From assembly GCA_964654015.1 (NCBI GenBank), contig CAZZHQ010000118.1:1-7432 (forward strand): a stretch of DNA of 7,432 nucleotides. The letters are read 5' to 3'. Origin of the DNA: JAUUZT01 sp964654015. GTDB lineage: Bacteria > Chloroflexota > Dehalococcoidia > GIF9 > AB-539-J10. A program made the translations under genes and the position numbers. Under the pieces are notes generated by a model that saw only the letters and a program-made list of their open reading frames with translations, was not told where the DNA came from and did no database searches. Below, one piece after another: positions 1 through 4,271 of the stretch (position 1 is its first letter; the number at the start of each line of letters is the position of its first letter).

Positions 1-15
1 CCGTCTCCCGCTCCA
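1..15 (+). repeat. attL: 3' end of the target tRNA-Gly gene
   Basis: These 15 bases are identical to 7413-7427, which are the end of the T stem, the 3' acceptor strand, discriminator T73 and encoded CCA of a tRNA-Gly. The rest of the repeat and the 5' part of the tRNA would lie outside the window. In the usual mechanism this junction rebuilds a functional tRNA, so this copy is probably the end of the living gene. The true repeat is likely longer than the visible 15 bases, since it is cut by the window edge. Confidence 0.85.
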
Positions 16-77
16 TCGTAACCCACGTTTGACGATTTATCCTTGAGCTTCCTGATGTTCTTCCTTGAAATGCGAAA

Positions 78-124
78 TTTGGTCAACACTTTAGCTACAC
101 TCCCTATCTGTTATTTTTGGTCAA
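78..124 (+). repeat. Putative left arm-type recombinase sites (TTTGGTCAA x2)
   Basis: The 9-mer TTTGGTCAA occurs at 78-86 and again at 116-124, the second inside the 3' end of the excisionase gene. Related GGTCAAC lies at 7322-7328 and its inverse GTTGACC at 7355-7361 near attR. Short repeats flanking an att core on both sides are typical of arm-type sites bound by the N-terminal domain of tyrosine integrases or by excisionase. Assignment rests on position and repetition only. Confidence 0.45.
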
Positions 125-310
125 TTTGGACAACGCCTGTTTCCGATATCCCTTTGGCTTCCTTTTCCTCTTGTAGTCAAGGTTAAACACAATCCAATCA
201 CGCCCTAACTTCTTACCGGCTATCTGACCGCCTTCCAGTAAACGCCTGACATGCGCTTCTGATAGGTTTAGCTGGGCTGCCGCTTCCTTTGTGTTGTAGA
301 TGTTATCCAT
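104..310 (-). CDS. Excisionase / MerR-like helix-turn-helix protein
   Basis: This 68-residue basic protein carries a compact winged helix-turn-helix of the excisionase/HTH_17 type at about residues 5-42: YNTKEAAAQLNLSE, then a recognition helix AHVRRLLEGG, then a wing ending in GRDWIVF. A lysine/arginine-rich tail follows (46-68). Such proteins bend DNA near att sites and bias tyrosine integrases towards excision, and some also act as transcriptional regulators. The position about 90 bp from attL and the integrase at the other end support the excisionase role. The ATG at 308-310 has no Shine-Dalgarno sequence, but a near-consensus promoter ends only 8 bases before it, so the mRNA may be leaderless. 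The gene points out of the element. In the excised circle it would point across attP towards int. A purely regulatory role is the main alternative. Confidence 0.8.
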   Translation of the reverse strand: MDNIYNTKEAAAQLNLSEAHVRRLLEGGQIAGKKLGRDWIVFNLDYKRKRKPKGYRKQALSKLTKNNR

Positions 311-318
311 TTGTATCT

Positions 319-347
319 ACTATACACGCATACAAACATAATGTCAA
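319..347 (-). promoter_or_regulatory. Sigma70-type promoter of the excisionase gene
   Basis: On the minus strand a perfect -35 TTGACA (342-347) is followed by exactly 17 bp (325-341) and a -10 TATAGT (319-324, five of six consensus bases). Only 8 bases separate the -10 from the ATG at 310, so transcription should start at or within about 3 bases of the start codon, giving a leaderless or nearly leaderless message. Confidence 0.8.
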
Positions 348-396
348 GCGGAGATATCCCTGGCATTGCAGCTATCATAGGGCCTCGTGATGGGTC

Positions 397-414
397 AAGC
401 GAAATATGTCGCTT
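397..414. repeat. Inverted repeat AAGCGA-N6-TCGCTT upstream of the xis promoter
   Basis: A perfect 6-bp inverted repeat (397-402 and 409-414) lies about 50 bp upstream of the xis -35 box. Its left arm overlaps the second copy of the heptamer TCAAGCG; the first copy (344-350) overlaps the -35 box. This layout would suit an operator pair for a repressor, but no binding protein can be assigned from sequence. Confidence 0.35.
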
Positions 415-539
415 TCTAATAGTGATTTAGCTTTGTCTGAAATGTGGTAATAAACAGTCTATGCCCTAAAGCCTTAGAATAAAACCTATGGTTTGCCGCA
501 TGTACAATCTGCCATGTTTTGCCTGTAATCTTTTATACA

Positions 540-561
540 GCCTTGTTAGAAGGCCTTTTTT
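540..561 (+). terminator. Weak rho-independent terminator-like hairpin, plus strand
   Basis: The stem GCCTT (540-544) pairs with AAGGC (550-554) around a 5-base loop, followed by C and six T residues (556-561). The stem is only 5 bp and no plus-strand gene lies upstream, so it would matter only for an unrecognised plus-strand transcript. It may be chance. Confidence 0.3.
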
Positions 562-611
562 CGCAAAATAGACCTACTCTACGAGACCTTCCAGGTTATC
601 AATAAACATTA

Positions 612-1313
612 TTATTTGCTTTCTTTCCATTGCCATTTAATTTGCGCGTTCGATCCACTTTGCTGATTCATCAGATCAGGACATGCGATATCTAAGCTAT
701 TATAGAAATATGTTTCCCCTGGCTTTATTTCGGAAGTAACAGGGGTATTGTTTATAGATACGTCCGTCATACTTAACTTGTCATGACTATTCTTTATTGA
801 ACCGGTCTGTCGGCATGGTCCTGACCCTATACCAGGTGTATACCAATACCAATATTGTTCTACCTTCCATATCACTTTCTTATTTAGGTCTTCCATCGTT
901 TCCCCGCTGGAAGCAGGTTTATTTTCAAGGGTTACTCTGGTATTAAATGAATCAAAGCGGTGTGGGTCATAAACTGTAAAATGTCTTTTAACTGTATTAA
1001 TATCTATCTCGTGTTCGCCTGCATTGGGTTCTGATATTGTAAACGAAATGGTTTTGTTTTCTGACGGTTTAATTTGTACGGTTTGCTTATCTCGTTCTAT
1101 TCCATCTATCTTCAAAACAACGTCGTAGTTATCTGACATTCCTCCAATATTAGTAATCTCTGCCAAAATAATAATGGCCTCGAATGGCGCAACTACAGTA
1201 CGCGAAGTCACAACTTTACTGAGTACAAATTCCGCAGGCTTAGTACATGAAGAAATTGCAGGCACTAATAGTATGCTTAATAATACGCCCGCCCAAATAC
1301 ATCTAATTGCCAT
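612..1313 (-). CDS. Secreted CARDB-like lipoprotein (cargo)
   Basis: This predicted 233-residue lipoprotein begins with a lipoprotein signal peptide: a hydrophobic stretch with a lipobox-like ISSC that puts the acylated cysteine at residue 23. Residues about 26-117 form one CARDB-like immunoglobulin fold, recognised by the order EFVLSKV, a TNIGG turn, VVLKIDG, then KPSENKTISFTI and a closing HFTVYD. The remaining 115 residues are a beta-rich, aromatic domain of unknown function with two cysteines (GPCRQT and DIACPD) that could form a disulfide. The ATG at 1313 is chosen because AGGGGTGG stands 5 bases upstream and it leaves a normal signal peptide; a longer TTG start at 1376 lacks a ribosome site and would overlap the promoter. 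It should sit on the outer face of the cytoplasmic membrane. CARDB domains are common in cell-surface proteins of Chloroflexota and archaea; the ligand is unknown. Confidence 0.82.
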   Translation of the reverse strand: MAIRCIWAGVLLSILLVPAISSCTKPAEFVLSKVVTSRTVVAPFEAIIILAEITNIGGMSDNYDVVLKIDGIERDKQTVQIKPSENKTISFTISEPNAGEHEIDINTVKRHFTVYDPHRFDSFNTRVTLENKPASSGETMEDLNKKVIWKVEQYWYWYTPGIGSGPCRQTGSIKNSHDKLSMTDVSINNTPVTSEIKPGETYFYNSLDIACPDLMNQQSGSNAQIKWQWKESK

Positions 1314-1343
1314 TACAACCACCCCTAATACGATTCGTCTCAT

Positions 1344-1373
1344 AGTATATAGTTTGGCTAACTTATATGTCCA
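1344..1373 (-). promoter_or_regulatory. Promoter of the first lipoprotein gene
   Basis: The minus strand carries TGGACA (1368-1373, five of six -35 bases), an 18-bp spacer and TATACT (1344-1349, five of six -10 bases). The start site would fall about 25 bases before the ATG at 1313, leaving room for the AGGGGTGG ribosome site. This lets the lipoprotein be expressed separately from the replication genes upstream. Confidence 0.6.
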
Positions 1374-1382
1374 CAATGACAG

Positions 1383-1685
1383 TCAATAACTCTCATGCTT
1401 GTGCAGGTTTTCCGGCCTCATGCCGTGCAATCCCTTGACGATCCGCTTTAATCCTTCCAGCATTGGCCGGGTAAAACATTCCCCGCTGTCTATCAATCCC
1501 TGCCGGTGCAGGCGTTGTATCTTACGCTGTGCGCTCACCCATGAAGGTTTACTGATTGTCTTTGAATAGCAAATGTCATCATCCGGGTACCAGACAGCCT
1601 TTTCATGGCAATCAAGCGGGCATAGCGGTGCCCGGCAATTATCCTGGCAAGGTAACTTTGCAATGCAATTTGTATCTGTTTTCAT
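1383..1685 (-). CDS. Cys-rich small protein, putative zinc-binding, unknown function
   Basis: This 100-residue protein has seven cysteines, six of them in the first 40 residues (7, 13, 17, 22, 26, 39; also 70), with the core APLCPLDCHEKAVWYPDDD and then IC. The spacing suggests a small zinc site in the N-terminal half. The second half (47-95) is basic and probably helical (VSAQRKIQRLHRQG, then FTRPMLEGLKRIVKGLHG). I recall similar short proteins with an APLCPLD...WYPD..IC pattern from phages and mobile elements, without an assigned function. The start is supported by GAGG 8 bases before the ATG. It lies downstream of the hexamer-repeat region on the same strand as the replication genes. A nucleic-acid-binding accessory role is a guess. 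Confidence 0.75.
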   Translation of the reverse strand: MKTDTNCIAKLPCQDNCRAPLCPLDCHEKAVWYPDDDICYSKTISKPSWVSAQRKIQRLHRQGLIDSGECFTRPMLEGLKRIVKGLHGMRPENLHKHESY

Positions 1686-1726
1686 CGTAATTTCCTCATA
1701 ATCTTTATTATTTTTTGACTGTAAGC

Positions 1727-1902
1727 CGTAACACCGTAACCGTAACAGGGGGTACCTATAGTACCCCCCTTGTTACGTTACGCTGTTGTTACGCTTGTTA
1801 CGTAACATGTTACGGTGAACGTAACCTGTACGTAACTATTTAGCTGTTTCGAAAGGCTTGTTACGGTTGTTTGTTACGGTGCCTGTTACGCACCTTGTTA
1901 CG
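1727..1902. repeat. Iteron-like GTTACG/CGTAAC cluster, candidate replication origin
   Basis: Within 176 bp the hexamer CGTAAC occurs six times (1727, 1735, 1741, 1801, 1820, 1831) and its complement GTTACG nine times (1772, 1777, 1788, 1797, 1809, 1860, 1873, 1885, 1897), counting overlapping copies. Many copies are 9-13 bp apart, close to one helical turn. The first three all point one way and the last four all the other way, with a perfect dyad at 1748-1768 between the first group and the rest. The cluster sits directly after the helicase-like gene. Iterons immediately downstream of rep are the origin layout of several plasmids and chromosomal islands. The protein that binds them is not known. 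Confidence 0.7.
1748..1768. repeat. Perfect 8-bp dyad within the iteron cluster
   Basis: GGGGGTAC (1748-1755) and GTACCCCC (1761-1768) flank a 5-base loop CTATA. The symmetry continues imperfectly outwards, as CGTAAC lies just left and GTTACG just right. It has no T-tract on either strand, so it is unlikely to be an intrinsic terminator; an initiation hairpin or binding site in the origin fits better. Confidence 0.65.
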
Positions 1903-1917
1903 CTGTTTATGTAAAGT

Positions 1918-3315
1918 TTATTTGCCGGTAAGTATCCACTTATCACCCCGTTTTGAAAACGTATCGCCATATCGGTTACAAGTTGTGCGTGTAGTGCTTT
2001 CAGTAATGCCGACTTCGGTTGCAATCTCTGTTGTCGTCATAGGCCCGTTGCTTACTATTAGGTTCACAATACGTGCCTTTAACGTCATATTATCGGCAGG
2101 TGACGTGAAACTGATTGCATCATTTCGTGTTATCAGCGTTCTATCCGGCTTATACTCAAAACTGAATCCCAGCGGGTCCAGCTTTGCGCCCAGGTTGCAC
2201 TTGTAATGTATCAGTGCAATATCGGCCCTGCTATTGCCGTTTTCCTGTGCCTTCCTTACTTCAAAGATGTTTGAAGGTGCCGTTGTGAAGTAAACTGATC
2301 CTATTGGTGTTTTCTTGCCTTCCTCTGTCTTTGAAGTATGCGTTATTAGCAGCGATGTTACAGGCAGTGTATGAAGCGCAGCTGCAAAGCGGGTGGCTGT
2401 TTCACTTGAGTTTAATTCCCCGGCACAGGCAATACCAACACTATCAATTACTACCAAATCGTACTTGCCCTCTTTGATAATCCTTAACAGGTTGGCTATG
2501 TCATCGGCAAAGGGTATGTAGCAGCGCCGGTATGCTATCGGTACCGCCGCCACAGCCAATCCTTTACAGATAGCTGTTAGCCTTGCCTTGAATGACTTTT
2601 CAGACCGTTCGTAATCCAGGTACAGCGGATTAGCCGCTTTGACATTCAAGCCAAAAGGATTGTTTGCATATGGCAGCCTTGCCAGCACACACAAAAACAA
2701 TGCCATGTACGACTTACCGCTTTCACCGGGGCCAAAGATAACATTGCTTTCGCCCTCGTATAGCAGTGGTTCTATCAGGTATTTAGGTTTGATCGCTTCC
2801 GGGTCATCTAAATCCCCCCATATCTCTTGTACCGGCTCGCCCGCTGTAAAGGTTCGTATAACTTTGAAGCAAATTGCTTCAATGGTGTATTCCCATTGTA
2901 CAGATTGATATTGCCATGCTATGGCCCCCAGCTTCTTTTCAAGAAACTTGCTTAAATCGCTGCGTGTCTTCACTGACATTAAGTTTATATTTTGATAGTG
3001 CAGGGTACGTACTGGTTTAATTGTTTCGATAAGCAGCTGACCGGTTAGGTCACTGCTGGACTTGTGCTGCCGCAACTGGGTAAATATGAAGCACAGGTTA
3101 AGTAATTCACAAGCAAAAGAGTATGCCGTGCCGTTATCACTGAATACCCAATCATCAATGGTCAACTGCATTATCCGTTCCTTGATGGATTCCTCGGCTT
3201 TACAGCGTTCACTGTAGGCCTTCTGGTCGGCTATGAATTGTCGGGCCTCATCGGGTCTGCCTGTCATAACAAGTAATTCCTGGTGGCTTTGTGGCATCCG
3301 CTTTGTGTTACTCAT
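1918..3315 (-). CDS. RecA-fold / RepA-like replicative helicase-type ATPase
   Basis: This 465-residue protein has a RecA-like AAA_25/RepA-type ATPase core. Walker A is GPGESGKS (195-202), the strand LYLDYERS (231-238) matches the acidic strand that follows it in RepA and DnaB-like hexameric helicases, Walker B is DLVVID (286-291), and LLITHTSK (323-329 region, His326) fits the motif that senses the gamma phosphate. An N-terminal part of about 180 residues has no recognisable primase motif. A winged-helix domain ends the protein (410-465: GPMTTTEIATEVGITES, then a wing ending GDKWIL), likely for DNA binding. It probably unwinds the excised element's origin. Its ATG overlaps the TGA of the preceding 142-residue gene (ATGA), indicating translational coupling, and the iteron cluster begins just after its stop. 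A non-replicative NTPase role is possible but less likely here. Confidence 0.78.
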   Translation of the reverse strand: MSNTKRMPQSHQELLVMTGRPDEARQFIADQKAYSERCKAEESIKERIMQLTIDDWVFSDNGTAYSFACELLNLCFIFTQLRQHKSSSDLTGQLLIETIKPVRTLHYQNINLMSVKTRSDLSKFLEKKLGAIAWQYQSVQWEYTIEAICFKVIRTFTAGEPVQEIWGDLDDPEAIKPKYLIEPLLYEGESNVIFGPGESGKSYMALFLCVLARLPYANNPFGLNVKAANPLYLDYERSEKSFKARLTAICKGLAVAAVPIAYRRCYIPFADDIANLLRIIKEGKYDLVVIDSVGIACAGELNSSETATRFAAALHTLPVTSLLITHTSKTEEGKKTPIGSVYFTTAPSNIFEVRKAQENGNSRADIALIHYKCNLGAKLDPLGFSFEYKPDRTLITRNDAISFTSPADNMTLKARIVNLIVSNGPMTTTEIATEVGITESTTRTTCNRYGDTFSKRGDKWILTGK

Positions 3316-3740
3316 GCTACACCCCCAAACAGGCTTAATTGTGGTGACTTTGGCTTTACAGGTGGCATAGCGCTACTTGTACCGCCGAAAGGGGTAAAAG
3401 GCCCAGTGTCACCGTCATGGTGTAGGTATTTGAATTCGATCACATACTGCGGCCCTTGCCCCCGGTTAATCCATCGCTTACGTTGGTTGAATTCCGGCAC
3501 CGTGATCCAGTAACCCCTGCCGTCATCAATTTCAAAGATGATGCGCCAGTCGTCTTTATCGGCCAGGTGCTGGTTATACGTTTCTGCATCTATTGTTAAA
3601 CCGGGGGGTCGTTGTAATACATGCTTTGCCTGGGTCATTTTCCGGGCAAGCTTTTCTTCCGGGTAAAGGCCCAAGATTTTGTGGTTATTGCGTTTGACAA
3701 GGATGGCGTTTGTTGCAAAATAGGAATTAGATAATTTCAT
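3312..3740 (-). CDS. Replication-associated small protein with C-terminal sliding-clamp-binding motif
   Basis: I do not recognise a named family for this 142-residue protein. Residues 1-108 look like a compact alpha/beta domain with aromatic strands (DDWRIIFEIDDGRGYWIT, then PQYVIEFKYLHHDG). From about 109 the chain is proline/glycine-rich and probably disordered, ending with QLSLF at 134-138, four residues from the C-terminus. QL(S/D)LF is the canonical bacterial beta-clamp-binding pentapeptide, and an unstructured tail is a usual place for it. The stop codon overlaps the start of the helicase-like gene, so both are made together. It may recruit the host clamp or act as the initiator that the ATPase needs. 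The ATG at 3740 lacks a ribosome-binding site and stands only 15 bases after a terminator hairpin; a start at Met35 is conceivable but would remove a protein-like N-terminus. Confidence 0.7.
   Translation of the reverse strand: MKLSNSYFATNAILVKRNNHKILGLYPEEKLARKMTQAKHVLQRPPGLTIDAETYNQHLADKDDWRIIFEIDDGRGYWITVPEFNQRKRWINRGQGPQYVIEFKYLHHDGDTGPFTPFGGTSSAMPPVKPKSPQLSLFGGVA
3327..3341 (-). other. Codons for the beta-clamp-binding motif QLSLF
   Basis: The minus strand reads CAA TTA AGC CTG TTT, encoding residues 134-138 of the 142-residue protein. This matches the consensus QL(S/D)LF exactly and lies in a Pro/Gly-rich tail. The motif is known from polymerases, MutS, Hda and several plasmid or phage replication proteins; its function here is inferred. 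Confidence 0.6.
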
Positions 3741-3749
3741 TTTTCTAAT

Positions 3750-3791
3750 AAAAAGACCCCGTTCTGCTTACGACAGACGGGGTTTCTTTTT
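3750..3791. terminator. Bidirectional intrinsic terminator abutting the replication operon
   Basis: ACCCCGT (3756-3762) pairs with ACGGGGT (3777-3783), extended inside by CTG/CAG (3764-3766 and 3774-3776) around a 7-base loop. T-tracts follow on both strands: plus at 3783-3791 and minus as the complement of 3750-3754. On the minus strand its U-tract ends only about 10 bases before the ATG of the 142-residue gene, so any message starting further upstream must pass it. That suggests attenuation of the replication operon, or a promoter hidden inside the hairpin. Confidence 0.75.
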
Positions 3792-3814
3792 CTCCTGAAT
3801 TTTTATTCGGAAAT

Positions 3815-3845
3815 AAAAAAGGGGATACTGTTTATGCAGTACCCC
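3815..3845 (-). terminator. Intrinsic terminator of the XRE regulator gene
   Basis: On the minus strand GGGGTACTG (complement of 3837-3845) pairs with CAGTATCCCC (complement of 3821-3830, one bulged base), with a 6-base loop and a run of six U from 3815-3820. It starts about 25 bases after the stop of the XRE gene and is a strong standard terminator. Confidence 0.8.
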
Positions 3846-3870
3846 CCTGTAAAATAGATAGTTAGGCTAT

Positions 3871-4092
3871 TTAATTCTTGCTGCTATCACCCCCTTGATC
3901 GGTGATTGCCAAGTCGGCCAAGTCGGCCACATCGACCTTCAACACCTTTGCCAGTTTCTTTGCCATTGCCGGCCACAGGCGCATCCTCTCGTTTTCCACT
4001 GCGGATAGCAGGCTTTGGCATACGCCCGCATCCTGGGCCAGTTGGCGCTGACTGATTCCCTTATCCAGTCGCATTTGCTTGATTTTAGTCAC
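3871..4092 (-). CDS. XRE-family (Cro/C1-type) transcriptional regulator
   Basis: This 73-residue protein is almost entirely one HTH_3 domain: helix 1 with MRLDKG, the turn ISQRQLAQDAGV, the recognition helix CQSLLSAVENER, and helices 4-5 ending KVLKVDVADLADL, followed by a short polar tail. Such single-domain regulators control lysogeny-like decisions in phages and islands. The GTG start at 4092 is supported by a strong GGAGGT site 6 bases upstream. It is enclosed by same-strand terminators: one between 4126 and 4156 just before it and one just after it, making it a separate transcription unit from the replication genes. Candidate operators are the palindromes at 4240-4271. With no toxin-like neighbour, an antitoxin role is unlikely. 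Confidence 0.85.
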   Translation of the reverse strand: MTKIKQMRLDKGISQRQLAQDAGVCQSLLSAVENERMRLWPAMAKKLAKVLKVDVADLADLAITDQGGDSSKN

Positions 4093-4125
4093 GTAGATAC
4101 CTCCAATTATTTATTTTTGGGTAAT

Positions 4126-4156
4126 AAAAAAGCCGCTGGCGCTTTCACCAACGGCT
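4126..4156 (-). terminator. Intrinsic terminator just upstream of the XRE gene
   Basis: On the minus strand AGCCGTTGG (complement of 4148-4156) pairs with CCAGCGGCT (complement of 4131-4139) through nine base pairs, one of them G-U, and is followed by a T-run (complement of 4126-4130, then ATTA). Only 33 bases separate it from the GTG start at 4092, too few for a full promoter plus ribosome site. It either ends an unknown minus-strand transcript from the 4.2-5.4 kb region or attenuates the XRE gene. Confidence 0.72.
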
Positions 4157-4239
4157 ATACTCACAATAAACTAATTCTAATTAATTGTTCTTCGTGGACA
4201 CAAAACTTATATTCCCCATCCTCTGTCACTTTTATTCTA

Positions 4240-4271
4240 ACATATATGTCAATGGTTATATAACTTTAACC
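4240..4271. promoter_or_regulatory. Palindrome cluster with TTGACA box upstream of the XRE gene
   Basis: Two perfect 10-bp palindromes, ACATATATGT (4240-4249) and GTTATATAAC (4255-4264), lie side by side, and the second is nested in GGTTA...TAACC (4254-4271). Between and overlapping them the minus strand reads TTGACA (4248-4253). No convincing -10 box sits at normal spacing. Such short AT-rich palindromes are typical operator shapes for XRE repressors, so this may be the control region for the regulator's transcript. Confidence 0.4.

Larger units (their letters stand above)
311..611. other. Gene-free stretch between xis and the first lipoprotein
   Basis: I see no convincing coding frame here. 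It holds the xis promoter, a repeated heptamer TCAAGCG (344-350 overlapping the -35 box, and 395-401), a hairpin at 397-414, and a short T-tailed hairpin at 540-561. No clear minus-strand terminator separates the lipoprotein gene ending at 612 from xis, so read-through is possible. Confidence 0.6.

Noticed and set aside
1314..1376. Longer N-terminus for the first lipoprotein from TTG at 1376 or ATG at 1343
   Set aside because: Neither has a ribosome site, both would put extra charged residues and a second hydrophobic stretch before the signal peptide, and the promoter lies inside this stretch.
1748..1768. Intrinsic terminator of the helicase operon
   Set aside because: The stem is strong but neither strand has a following T-tract, and it is embedded in the hexamer cluster.
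1918..3315. Open frames in other registers over the helicase-like gene and its neighbours (for example 1871-2206, 2639-2908, 3283-3513 plus strand)
   Set aside because: They lie within a gene with clear ATPase motifs and show no protein-like features or ribosome sites.
3871..4092. Antitoxin of a toxin-antitoxin pair
   Set aside because: The XRE gene is a lone unit between terminators with no adjacent small toxin-like gene.
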